64,000 nucleotides of DNA from Sanderia malayensis. Taxonomy: Eukaryota; Cnidaria; Scyphozoa; Semaeostomeae; Pelagiidae. Within the stretch, counting starts at the first letter, position 1; every line of letters starts with the position of its first letter. Positions 11,284 through 23,379 of the stretch are shown here, in pieces. The notes beneath the pieces are model-generated. The model made no database searches and was not told the origin of the DNA. It worked only from the letters and a program-made list of their open reading frames with translations. Location of the stretch: assembly GCA_013076295.1 (NCBI GenBank), contig RQOL01000906.1, positions 4,216,001 through 4,280,000 of the forward strand. Direction: 5' to 3'. The position numbers and the translations under genes are program-made.

Positions 11284-14200
11284 TCACTTCATTTGTCTGA
11301 ATTTCCACAATGAATGTAAGCTACTTGAGAACCTTGAATAAAACAATATAGAAAATATGAAATCAAAACATTTTAGTAATAGCCAAAAATGATCGAATGA
11401 ACGATGGAGTTTTGGAATTAGGGTGGGTCTAAGGTAGCTTAAAATTGGAATGAGTTGGCGTGCCTTCAGCGATACACAGTTGAAGATGCCTGCTTACCTT
11501 CCAAGGGCGTTGAACAATGCAACGACTTCACTTCTTGACAATTTGAATTCCTTTCCTCTTATCACAGGTATTTGCTTCCAGTTGTCCGAGCTGAACAGAA
11601 TCTTCAAAGCTGTGCCGATACCTTGAGTCTGTATAAACAATTCGGGGAGTTAAATTTCAAATCCCAAGGTTTATTACCGAAAAGAATTGCATTTGAATCA
11701 GAAACATAACGATCTCAACAAACAATTTTACAAGCAGATTAAGATTACAAGGTATCATTACAAAATCATAAGTTTGCAAAAGCATCAAACTAGAGCAATA
11801 ACAGAACAAGTTACAAAAGTTACAGAAACTTAATGCTAGAACAATCTTTGATCGGCACAGAACTTCAAAATAGCTTTGAAAATCGGAAACATAACGAAAC
11901 ATAATGCTCTTTGCTAGAAGAAAATGATATAAAAGGGACATATATCGTGACTTGTACCTGAAGTTTGCCCCATAGTCTGCACTTGTCGCACCCAACACAG
12001 TCCATAATGCGAGTAATGTTGTAGAAATGCGATCTAAACTCTTCCTGTTAAAGCAACAGAAAATATCATTATCAACCCATGAAGCATTTATACAGCATTA
12101 TAACTCACGTTATTAAAAAATAGAGTATTATGGATCAATCTATTGTCAAAATAATTTTGACAAAATTGCATGAGCTTTGTCTTTCCCTTAGAGATCACAA
12201 TGTCTGCATTTACCGAGATGCTACCAACAGATCAAATAAACCCTTATGAAATTCACAACTGCACATTCCTATTCCAAAATTCCTATTCCATAACAATCCG
12301 TTCCTTAGTCTATCCTCGATTCCATTCCATGTTTTAGCAATTGCCACGACCACTAAATATGTTTACGAACATACTATTTATTGCAGTGAAAGTCACTTAC
12401 TTTCAAGTTTTTCGCTTCTTGGGATTCACCAGAGAACATAAGTGTCTCATCAAACGTGCTTGGACATTGACTGAAAAAGAACTAGGCCATTTCAAAATGA
12501 AATACTGAAAGACAACGAACGCCAAATAGTTGTTGTCAACGACTTTAAGATAAGCAAGCTCAACGAGTCGAAAACGGTCTGACTAGAACCTCTCGATAAG
12601 TCGAAAATATCTCTCCAATCGAATTCAATATATATATGCTTCGGGTAACATCTCCAACATCTCAAAGTCTTAGTAATTCTTCGACATCCTCCCATTGGCT
12701 AGTGTATATTGACCGTATTTGTTAGTAAGGCATTCATAAACCCTGTTATATAGATATACATATAATTCCATCCAATGATCACTTACGAAGCAGATTCTAC
12801 AATATCCAGAATTGTCTGCTTAACCATTTTATCTTCATTCTTGTTTCCTGTGAAAAAGTCTTCCTTTTCCCAGTAAGGTTTGGCCTTCGTTACTGCTCTT
12901 AACACAAGCAGGTAGGTAGTGTAGAGATTTTTCAGCCATCGAGGACCTAAGGAATCGAGTAAAATAGGCTATTACCGCCATTATCACTGTTCACAGATTC
13001 AAGCTAGCAGATAAAGAAAGTGACAGGCCAATCAATAGTAACAGACCATCAATCAAATAATCCCACGTGGGTCGAATTCAATCTGGCTACACACAGACAA
13101 TTATACCTTGGCCATTTGTCGTTTCTGGGTCAAATCTCCTTCGGAATTCGGTGACGTTAGGACCCCAAATCTTTTTACCAAAAGGAGGCGCTAAAAGAAT
13201 CAAGAAAAAGCACAATATAGCAAGGAATAGAGACAACTGTGTAACAGCTATATATGCCAGAGTGATGCTGGAGTGTACACCAAAACTATAACAGCATATA
13301 TGCCAAAGTATTGCTAGGATATACGCCCAAACTATAACAGCGTATGTGCCAAAGTATTGTTAGAATATACGTCCGAACTATAGCATCATGTTCGCCAAAG
13401 TATTGCTAGGATATACGCCCAAACTATAACAGCATATATGCCAAAGTATTGCTAAAATATACGCATAAACTATAGCAACAGATATGCCAAAATAAGTTTG
13501 GAATGAAGATTCAAACTGCAAACATATAAAAAACGGCAAAATATCGGCAAAGTATACGCTAAACCTTTGACACTGTATACGGTGGCAATCTACAGCAATA
13601 CCAATGGGAAATGATGTAACGATACGTGACAGAAAAGAAAACATACCAGACAGTAGAAACTTGTAGCTGAGATGAATATTGATGCTGGCGTGCATTCCTG
13701 AAATAGCTCTGAAGAAAACTCTCCTCTCCAAACACATATCTACAAAAAAGAGGGAAGCTATCAAATAAACAGCAATAAAAAGATTAAAATTTCTTAATAT
13801 TCCACGAGGTTTGCTTCTGACAATTCTCAGCTTCTGCGAAAGGATGATTGAACTGGCTTTGACGTTACACCACGTTGAGCAATGTACCAACAATCAATAT
13901 TTCACATAATATATTAATAGCAAGCAGAATTCTTGCAGTAGCATGCGTACTATCCAAGTGCTGTGACATCAAACTCTTGTAGCTTTTCGTTTGTGCGTTT
14001 GGTGCCCTGCAAACAAGACAAGACATAATACCACACGAATAGCATTGAAGTAATATTGATGGATCTCCGGTTTGCTGGGTATAATTGACGATTGCTAAGC
14101 CTTTATGGGATAAGGTTATGATCCTTATGATTTTGCATTAGGTGTTAGTTGCTAGTGCAGCTGGGATGGTGTTTATGCTGCTTATTATTGTAGAAAGCTG

Positions 14201-15955
14201 CAACATTAGTAACGGAAGCAGTAGTAGTAGTAACAGAGAATATAATAAAATGAATGAGAACAAATCTGGAATAGTTTCAAAATGACAAGAGAGGTATTTA
14301 CTTACACAAAACAGTTTTCCTTATAGATACTGTCCCAAATCTTTGCAGCTGACTTGCCAGCATATCCCGTGTATCTCTCTGGATTCAGAGTCAAATCGAC
14401 GTATTTCATATCAGCTCCAGACTCATCTAGACATCAAGGATTGACAATCAATTGTTTCATTATAGCTACCCTGTGCATTATCATCATTTCACATGATTGT
14501 CAGTGGGCAAGGAAAGGTGATCATCAACATCATCAAGCTAGCTCACCATCAACATCGCAAAATTTTGCCTCTGTGTCATCATGTTCTGTCCAGTGCTCAA
14601 AATTTCCTAATTGCTCCTCACTGAAAGGAAAAAGATGAAATAACTTATTACTATATTGGCATGTTGCTCTGCAAATGCACACCCCCCTAAAATATCAAAC
14701 AATTGAATAAATGCCCCAGGCATTTAATTGTGGCATTACGGTATTGGACACTCTAAGGGTCAATCGTATTAATTATAACTTACCTAATTGCTGAATTCAC
14801 ATCTCCAAGACTCTCCAGCTCTCCATGAAGGCACTGTTTAAAAATCAACAAAAATAAGTCAATTAGTATCACAGTGGTAATTACATTAGCATATTCCTGT
14901 TCGGGAAAGTAAAGCAACATATTATCTGTGAAATAAATGACTTATGACAAAGTTCCCAATGTCATGAACTTATTTGAATTAAAAGCTTCTCCCTTGATTT
15001 AGCAAAACTCAAAATAACAAAAAATGCCTCAGGTCCCATTACATGATACTCTTCAAAGGACTCACCTGATCTTGCTTGCCTTTCTGGTCTTCTTGTTTAT
15101 TGCTGTATCTCTCTTTAGCTCCTTTCAGCCCGGCTGGGATTTCATCTTCTGAACAAAGGTCCACAGAACAGTCTTTCAAGGCACAGCGATTATCATTTGG
15201 CCAGAAGGGACATCCCTTGTTCAAATTAACCTTTAAAAGACAAATAGAATTGAAAATAAAGCAATTCTAAAAGCATAGCATACAAAATATATTTAAACAT
15301 GAAAAATGTCTGTCTGATGAATGCATCTGTTATTGGCTCCCTTCTATTGCTCTGCTCATTGCAAATGTGAGTGAAACATACCTTGAAGTATTTGAGATAA
15401 CTTGACTTGGCCACAAGAGACGATATTCTTGGATAAATATGCAAATTGTTCAGTTTATTTACAGTTTCAATCGAGCAACAGCAATCATCAATCTGACCTT
15501 TCAGCTAAAGCAAGAAAATTTAAATGAATATTGTACAAGCAGAACAATAAAAAAAATAAACAGCTATTTATTTATAGGCGCCCGTTTAATGTCAATACAA
15601 ATTTAATAAGCGCCTATAATTTAAAACTCATTCTCCAATGAGTTCTCTGCACGTTGCCTTGATGATTTAATTGGCGCCTGGGCGCTTATTAACCGAGGCA
15701 TTGCTGCGGTGGGTGTATGTAATATGTTCAAGCTTCAAATTTTTAGATAAATTAATATAAAACTTTACTACATACCTCACAGAAACACTTTTCATTTCCA
15801 TCTACGTAGTATGATAAACATACGAGGACAATCAACAACGTAATAATCAAATCTCTGGAGACATTACTTTTGTTGTATTGGTGCCCAAATTGATTGGGCC
15901 TAAACTTACGATCATAAGTTTCTGAGGCAAGCAACTGTTGATAAAAACACTCCAT
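11284..15955 (-). CDS. ERO1: Endoplasmic reticulum oxidoreductin 1 (ERO1)
   Basis: FAD-dependent ER thiol oxidase that re-oxidises protein disulfide isomerase, passing electrons to oxygen. Exons (minus): 15955-15776, 15504-15382, 15230-15066, 14833-14784, 14620-14547, 14426-14306, 14006-13951, 13739-13647, 13190-13107, 12946-12787, 12470-12401, 12044-11958, 11628-11498, 11332-11284; all frames close, about 480 residues, typical for ERO1. An N-terminal hydrophobic segment ([16 protein letters not shown]) fits a signal anchor. CFCE plus [10 protein letters not shown] opens the domain, then [20 protein letters not shown] holds the shuttle-cysteine loop. FAD-site helices include [18 protein letters not shown] and [16 protein letters not shown]. 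The active-site motif is [16 protein letters not shown] (CxxCxxC). Stop at 11284. Start: ATG 15955 is the best Met in frame; the first helix is about 40 residues in. Exon 7 (56 bases) was found from frame and ERO1 order, so it is the least certain. Confidence 0.95.
13250..13492. repeat. 46-bp tandem repeat in an ERO1 intron
   Basis: The word CCAAAGTATTG recurs at exactly 46-base spacing (13303, 13349, 13395, 13441, with a degenerate copy at 13487). The unit reads roughly GCCAAAGTATTGCTAGGATA then TACGCCCAAACTATAACAGC. It lies between ERO1 coding exons 8 and 9 and creates a long but meaningless minus-strand open frame fused to exon 8. Confidence 0.9.
15566..15702. mobile_element. MITE family C copy (GCGCCC termini) in ERO1 intron 1
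   Basis: Inverted ends around TTATAGGCGCCC and TGGGCGCTTATTAA with an AT-rich interior. A second copy lies at 48046-48222. Confidence 0.5.
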
Positions 15956-16545
15956 TTCCAATTTTCATAGCTCAGAGCAAAACTCTCAAAATAAGAAATC
16001 ACCTTAAACATAAAAATATGCAGTATTGGTTCATGTGAGGCAGCAACATCCTCTGAAAAACAAATAAATTTCGAGTTTCGAGAAAAAGTGATTTAAAATT
16101 TCCGTAATAGCCTCACTCACATGTTGTAAGATTGAATCAGCTGTGTACTATGTGCGCAGGCATGCATCCAATGGAACTTCTTGTCGTGTCCTTATTCCAT
16201 TGACTTTGGTAAAAAATTGTATTTACTCTTTCTACGTACCACTGAGAGTGAAAGAGCATGTCGCAATACTTGCTCGATTCCGATACAAAGATGAAGGCAC
16301 AAAAATGATACAATAGCTAAAAGACGTTTGCATAAATACAAATTATTTACATTGTGTGCAACGCATGAAAAATAATAATGAATGAAAAATCTGAAGTTGT
16401 GCTTATAAAATGACTTATATTGTTGAAATTTGAATGTAAAATTTAAAGGCTGGTATACGCGAATTTCCAGATTCTATTCTGAACAATCATGGGCATAAAG
16501 TTTGTAGGCAATTTTGGAGCTCGAACCACATCCCTACGGCGTGGA

Positions 16546-18924
16546 TTACTTTAAGTTATCATGCTTCGATGCCAACCATTCTTTTAGTAGTTTAACATGT
16601 GATACGATCCTAACGGCTGGCCCAATTCTTATACCGAGCAGCTTACTGATTTTCTCTTCGTCAAGAAGATCCAAGGCTTTGCCATCAATATCCTCAGAAA
16701 TACAAAAAATACAATTATCATACAACGCGATATTGTGCCAAGATAAAGCGAAATGAATAGAAAAAAAACAGAGGCTGATCAAGAATAATTCATGAATATT
16801 TGCAAGAACAAATCTAAAATGTTTTTAAAATATCAAGCCTTGGCAAAAAATTGCTATTCTTATGAAAAAAGTGCGCATGCTTTTATAGAAATACAGTGGG
16901 TCTTCAAAATTACCTCATTTTCAAAAATAACGGCATGTTCCTTGCAATCTGTGCTTTGAAGAAAATCAACCACGTCCTTATTTGTCCAACTTGCAAGTTT
17001 CTTGTTGCATATCATAGAGCCATTGAATAATGAAAAGTCTTGTTGGGGACTAAGTGGAGGCTTCTGAACATTATTAATATGATCATTATCATTATTACTA
17101 TCGTGGAAACCAATATCATCACCATCGTCACTATTCGCATTATAAAATTGATCAATGACAAGATCAGAACTATTCTCTGTTGATTGATCGTCTGTTTCCT
17201 CGACCTTCACAGATTCTACAGCATAACTCAATGACATTTGATTACTTTTATTCGCATTTGTATCTACAATGCTTGAAGTATTCACAACTTCAATGGAAAC
17301 AGTCTCACCAAAGCTTTGTGCCGCATTCTGTACAGATTTATTTGCATCGTAATGCTTCTTGTTGTCATACTCTTTCCTGACAAACATCATACGACTGTTG
17401 GTGTGGTCAGAATGAGCTCTGCTGTCACGCTTTCCACCAACTCTGTCTGCATCCACGTCCTGAGTAACGTGAAAGTTACTGGGACTGACGGAATAAGCAG
17501 ATATTGATCGCACATATGGCTCTGAAGCATTCTCTTGAACACTAGCAGTGTCACTCTCAGATACCTCCTCTGTCTTCACATGCGTAATAGTGAAGTTGCT
17601 TTGGGCAACATTAGCTTCTGCAAGATCTTGAAATTTACTGTGCTCATTTGTATCAGATTGCACAGAAATTCCTCTGGTAATGACATGGCTATCAACTGGA
17701 GGTGGCTGGGAGCTGGATGAATCAGTTCTTTGAAGAACAAACAACTTATGTTTATCTGTCTCCTGTCTTTGTGATGGAGTATGTTCTAGTTCATTGAATG
17801 AAGATGGGGTTTCGGAAACATATGAAAATCTGGCAGATTTTGCAAGTGATGATGACGGATGTTGATTGGGATCGGGAAGTTGTCGCTTCTGAGTGTTTGT
17901 ATATAATTCTGCTATGTGTTGGTATCTGTTTGAAACTGGTGAATTCAATACTCCTTTCCAGTTTCCAAATGTTTCTGAGATTTGTGGCGATGGGAGATCA
18001 GCCTTAAATGAAATGTTCTCATCTCTTGGTGAAGCCAGGATAGAATTTATTGTGTCACATGTGTTTGATGAGGTAGCTGGAGGAATTGGTTGGGACATTT
18101 GAAAGTCAAGTGTCTCAGGTGCGTCAGTCTCTGGACCTTGTGCCGTGAAGATGGCCGGGGAAGATCGTGGTCTAGAGGCCAGCGTGACAGACTGACATTC
18201 TGAAGTCTGCTTCGTTGATTTGCAAGTTTTTATGACATTGTTGCAAAGGACCGGTGAGAATCCACCCAAATTCAGCTTCTGGCTATGAATGCCATTGTGC
18301 GAGAAGTGATTGTGAAGTTGCAGGTTCTTACATTTGAAACAGTATTCAAGCTTCCTACCACAAAACAGCATATCTTTATCTATGGAGCAAAAAACAATAA
18401 TCAAAACTCGGGACCATATTCTCCTATTGCAAATGTTGAAGTATAACATGCTTTTCAGAGGGAGGCAATTTGTAAGGAAGCGTCACCTGGGTGAAGATTG
18501 GTCCATTTTAGAATTTAAGACCAAAGTAACGACGACTGACCTAGAATATTTTCAAATGCATTTAAAAAATCTTACAATTTTTATCGTTGGAATACACGCT
18601 GCATCTCTTTCGTTGATGATGATCAAGATTGTCACAACTATTATTATTAGGACAATAGTCGTCATCCACAATATTGAAACAAAGCGATAAAGCCGTACAA
18701 GTAAAATCACAATTCGTACATCTCTTCAAAACTTCAAACCCTGATACATCGTTTTCAAATAACCTTTTTAAACTTGATAGGAATCTTGTCTCGTTTGTTG
18801 ACTGATAGGGCATGGTTTCCAAGTGGTTGGTCAAACCAATGCGAGACCACCCAGCATCAGCAGTATTATTACCAAGGCCTGGCCTATCGACTTGTGCACT
18901 TTCAACGCTTGTAAGCTCTGTCAT
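16546..18924 (-). CDS. SAM-domain protein with Cys/His-rich N-terminus (unnamed)
   Basis: Three coding exons (minus): 18924-18576, 18379-16914, 16692-16546, giving about 653 residues. The C-terminus is a SAM domain split by the last intron: WTNKDVVDFLQSTDCKEHAV, then IDGKALDLLDEEKISKLLG, IRIGPAVRIVSHVKLL and stop. This most resembles the polymerising SAM domains of Polycomb-type proteins (PHC, L3MBTL, SCM, SAMD families), which suggests a nuclear role. The N-terminal quarter has two Cys/His clusters, CTNCDFTCTALSLC and CGRKLEYCFKCKNLQLHNHF, which look like metal-binding knuckles of no family I can name. The middle is Ser/Thr/Gln-rich and probably disordered, with repeated VKTEE/VKVEE motifs that could be SUMO-acceptor or acidic motifs. 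No MBT, FCS or chromodomain was seen. Neighbours on both sides are on the same strand. Function not assigned. Confidence 0.8.
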
Positions 18925-19526
18925 CTCTCGCTGCCTTGTTTATTCAACCAGTTAAACGATAACCCAAACGGTTTAGGTAAACTGCAAAGGCATTATATAT
19001 GATGTTAACAATTACAAAATAAGAAAACAAACGGCTGAAATTGCAAAGCCGTGATGCAGAAGAGAGAAATTCCTTTGAACGTGACAGGCCTATGAATGAT
19101 TACTATGACCTATCCACCCCACCTTTCAACACAAAATCCGCCCGCAACACAATAAATTTCGTCAAACAAAACAAGAAGCGTGCAAGTTGGAAATCATTGA
19201 AGCAGAAAATAACGATTCCTTTATTTCCTCAATAGCCAATCAAAGGATTATAAAGTCAACAGAACAACAGAACAAATATCATATTAAACTAACAGCAAAT
19301 ACTCTACACAACATCCTAGGATGAATTGCATTTGTAATTAATGAAATGGTATAACAAGCCAAAATGAGAATAAAAATACTCATTTACAAATGAAAGAACA
19401 GATATTTAGTTTGCTTCAGCTTGCTTCGCTTTAACTATGTCTGGAATTTTTAAAAGGTTCGTCATATCCACACTCATTGTGCTTAGCAACCAGATGTGAA
19501 ATGAAAAAAAAAACCATGGTTGGTTT

Positions 19527-19532
19527 TTTATT
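19527..19532 (-). terminator. Polyadenylation signal (AATAAA) of ETAA1
   Basis: Minus-strand AATAAA lies 53 bases after the ETAA1 stop codon (19585). Confidence 0.55.
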
Positions 19533-19584
19533 ACAAATGGCAGAACATAACATCGTATCCAACTGTTTTCTTCCAACATAAAGC

Positions 19585-22500
19585 CTATTTAAGTTTTGAT
19601 CTCGTACGATTCCTCTGCAGTCTTTCAGCTGCTTTTTGCTGTTTTTGTTTGATCAAATTTTGCTGCAATTTCTTTTTTGCCTCAGCTTTTTTCCTTTCAA
19701 TATCTTTGGCGCTGTATTTTTGTGTTGACGTCATTGGAGATTCGTCTTCTTCTGAAATGAGAAGTTCAGCATTATACTAGAGGCGGCTAAAGAAATATCA
19801 GTCGCTGAAAAAGTAGCAAAGCCTGGTTTCCCTATGGTCGTTGAGGGTCGCTCAAAGGATTAAAATGAACTTTTGACAATGTCTCTGTGTGATTTTTAAT
19901 CCTTGCAGCGACCCTCAGCGACCCTCAACGACCATATGGAAACCATAGTGTTGTCGTTGTTACTGAGGTGAAGCACGGTGAACCTCCATATAATTTGCAC
20001 TTATGGAATTAATGATTTGTCCGCTGTAGAGAGGTGTCCATTGCATGGAGGCTAGTTTTTCAGAGAAAATGACCAACTTCGAACAATTTTGGTGAAGACA
20101 CAACACAAATTAAAAATATTTGAGTTGCATTAATATAGGTTCCACTGAAGTTGACTGGTGCAACAAGCAACAGTTGAATAATGATAGCATTTTATACAAT
20201 AACAACATAGCGTACCTTTGATAAATTCATCACCCATCATGAAATCAATCTCTGAATTCCAATTAGCTAATCGATTAACTGAACAGTCATCATTTGGTAT
20301 GATGGAACAATCATGTAATTCATTGGCGTTTGATCTCGTGACAAAACGAGTAGCATTTGAAGTGGTCTTTGCTGTCGACATTTTCGCTTGTGGAAAAGCA
20401 TCAACGTTACCTTGATCTGATTTATTGTATGCATTGTTCGTTGATTTACTGGTGAGGTGAAGGAGGTTTAACGCAGGCCTCGTTGTTAATGTCCTCGCTC
20501 CCAGGGCCGCATCAACTGCAGGCTTATTGTGATTCGCTTGTTTGCCCGCATCTGCTTGAAAATGTAGTTTAGTCTTTGCTGGCTTTGCTGTCACTGTCTC
20601 GCTAATCGTTGCCGGTGCGTTGACAAAGTTTTCGAGGCAAAAACTGTCTTCCTTTGTCGGAGCATCAGGAATATCAATCAAATCAAAATCATCATCATCA
20701 TCATTAATCAATAAATCATCGCAATAATTCTGCTCCTCCGCATCAACATTTCGCGTAGTAGAAGTAACAGTCTTTAAGTTGCATGTGTTCATTTCAGCTG
20801 GTTTTGATTCAACTTTCGATTGGATCATCTCGGGGTTCATCTGAACCTTGTAGTCATCATCATCATCAAAATCAAAGTCGGCAAAGTCCCCTTCGCAGTC
20901 ATCAAAATTAACATCTCCTCCGCAGCATTCACCTTCAGGCACGCCATGGTTGCTATTAGTTGAAGCAGTATTTGCCATATTTTCAGATGCAATTGCGTCA
21001 TTCTTGTTCCCACTGGAAGTACTGGATGTTAGATCAATTTCAATGGAAAGCAAGTCCTCATCGCAGTCATCAAATTCATCAATGAAATCATCACAGAAAA
21101 GTAATGACGTCTTCTTCTCTTGCGACGCTGAACAACTTTTCTTCTTTTCATTCGCCAAAGTTTTAGCGTTGTCCTTTACTTCTCCAACACTAATAGTGAC
21201 GTTGTCTTTTTTGGCACACATTTCTTCACCACAACAATCAACGAAATGCTCTGTCTCTTTTGAAGAGATGGTTCTTTTGTTAGAGCCAATCGTATTTCTA
21301 TTGTTGTTGCAAGCACATATTTCCTTATCATCAATCTTGGAAATGTTCTTCCTGTGATTGACATTTTCCTCTGTGGACCTGTTGCCATGTACAGCAGTTG
21401 ATGTTGCATTTGAACGAGTCCTTGCGCCTTTTGGAACAGATATGCTTTTGGTTGCATCATCTATATTGTTGCCACAATTATTATTTTGTGTGCTTTTTTC
21501 TTGGCCCTTTCTAGAAAATGTCTCCTCAAGAATTCCAGTAAATTCATCAAAATCATTCACGTCAAAGAAAAAATCCTCCTCAAATAAATCATCAACGTTG
21601 TCTCCATTTGAATGTTTTTCTGTGCCAGTTAACGTTGCAGGTGTAGACTCGCTGCTTCTAAGCAAAATAAATATGCATCATTTGATAAAAAACTGTTAAA
21701 CTGCTTTATAACATAATCTACTCTTGATTTGAAAAGTTCCAAATAAAGAAACAAAGTCTTTGGTCTACATCAAGGTTTGCAATGTTCCCAATTCCAAATA
21801 ACAAAGAAATAATGAATAAAAAAACAAAAAAAGAAAAGTAAAGAAAACTCACTTTTGGACTGCAGTGTCTGTGTTGGTAGATGATGATGATAATTCTGTT
21901 AGAAATAAACACACAAATAAGTAGTCCATCATCTTTATAAATCAGAAAGATTGTGTATTAAAAAATAAGCAGGGAAAACCCAAACTAAGCAATTACCTGG
22001 TGATACTTTGCGATTTATGTTTTGAACAAAGTTTGAAAGTTCCTCACGAAACTTCATTCCATTCAAATTTGAGTTATGATGTCGCTTTCTTGTCATTCTG
22101 GACGAGTTAAGTCTGATAAACATAAGATAAATTCAAATGCTTTTATATACAATACAATTGTAAATGACAAAATAAGATATACAGATTACTACAAACCTTT
22201 GAGGAGGTCCACCTTCTCTGCTTTTCTTTCTATCATGCATAAACTTTCTGCTCAAGCCAATTCTCTTAGGGGAAGTACAACTGCTTGAACAAGCTCCACT
22301 GACATTTTCATCTCTTTGCATCCACAAATCAAAAAGCTTAAAGCTCTCACTTTTGATTGGAACAGTAGAGCTCTGTAAAAATAAAGGCTATATTTATTAA
22401 ATAAAAACTACCCTGTATATAATACACTGTGATGAACAAAACTGGTGAAAATATTTACCTTTCCTTTACTAAGTTTTCTTATCAAATCTGATATTTCTTC

Positions 22501-23110
22501 AGCAGATTTTCCAGTTCTGAGTCCATTTTTGTTTTCTAACAAGGAAAATATTACAGCTATAAATGGCTTACAATATAAACTAACATTGCGCTTGGAGCTT
22601 TATAGTTGAGCATGATATGACAGTGATAAAATTGAAAAAGCATACTTGATAATATTTGTGAAGGACTGGGAGAGTTGTTATCCCATGTTATTTCTGGCCC
22701 TGAATCAGCATCAATTTCAATACCCCATTCTGCAATTCTTCTTGGCGTTTTTCGTAACCGGCCTAAGAAAAGATTGGTGAAAACCATCATCATATCAGAA
22801 GCGAAAACAACACAAGAAAGAAGCAGGCGACGCTGTAAATGAGTGACATGATAGGATAGGGATAAACTGTTGAATAAAGTAAATATTAAATTATATGCAA
22901 ACCAATAGCAGTTGGAAATGCTTGTCTTTTTGGTGTTTCCAAAGCTTGTTCATTTTTTGGCGATGTTTTTATGGACTTTCCAGGAGTTTTAAACTCTGAA
23001 TCACTCGATTTACTAGCATCTGGTCTTTGGGCCTTAGGTGTCCTCAGACCGGTAGCCCTCTTCTTTTTCATCGGGAAGATATCCGTGATCAACTTCTCAG
23101 CTGATGTCAT
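19585..23110 (-). CDS. ETAA1: ETAA1-like activator of ATR kinase
   Basis: ETAA1 binds RPA-coated single-stranded DNA at stalled forks and activates ATR. Exons (minus): 23110-22903, 22762-22646, 22535-22459, 22372-22197, 22112-21997, 21895-21853, 21657-20216, 19751-19585; frames close to about 781 residues. N-terminal features match the family: a basic, Thr-Pro-rich start (GLRTPKAQRP, FKTPGKSIKTSP), then EITWDNNSPSPSQI (conserved WDxxSP motif) and TGKSAEEISDLIRKLSKGK. The large exon is acidic with Phe/Asp clusters (DLFEEDFFFDVNDFDEF, DDLINDDDDDFDLIDI), suitable for binding the basic cleft of RPA70. The last exon carries KYSAKDIERKKAEAKKKL, very like the RPA32-binding helix shared by ETAA1, SMARCAL1, TIPIN and UNG. 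The stop follows about 30 residues later. The identification rests on motif order rather than a folded domain. ATG 23110 gives MTSAEKLITDIF. Confidence 0.8.
19821..19945. mobile_element. MITE family B copy in the last ETAA1 intron
   Basis: About 125 bases with terminal inverted repeats (TGGTTTCCCTATGGTCGTTG and its near complement CAACGACCATATGGAAACCA) and inner repeats GAGGGTCGCT / AGCGACCCTC. Related to the copy at 7034-7164. Confidence 0.8.
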
Positions 23111-23379
23111 TGCAAATGTAAATTTTTTCCTTGATATCTTGATTCTTCATGCTTAAATATTAAAGCAAAAACTATTTACGCACTTTACCATATGCGAACA
23201 ATTACTCAGCAAAGTTTACATCGCAAGTAACGTTACCGCTCAAATTCAAAGAGAAGGAAAGAAAAAGAAAGACAACAACAACAAAGCAAAAGGATGAACG
23301 AAACATTGACTTACGTCATATATGCTCCTGCGCAATACCAATGAATACGCTACTGCGCGTGCTGACAACCTTTCTCCGC

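Noticed and set aside
13378..13893. 171-codon minus-strand frame as a gene
   Set aside because: Only 13647-13739 is coding (ERO1 exon 8); the rest is intron and 46-bp repeat read through without the splice site.
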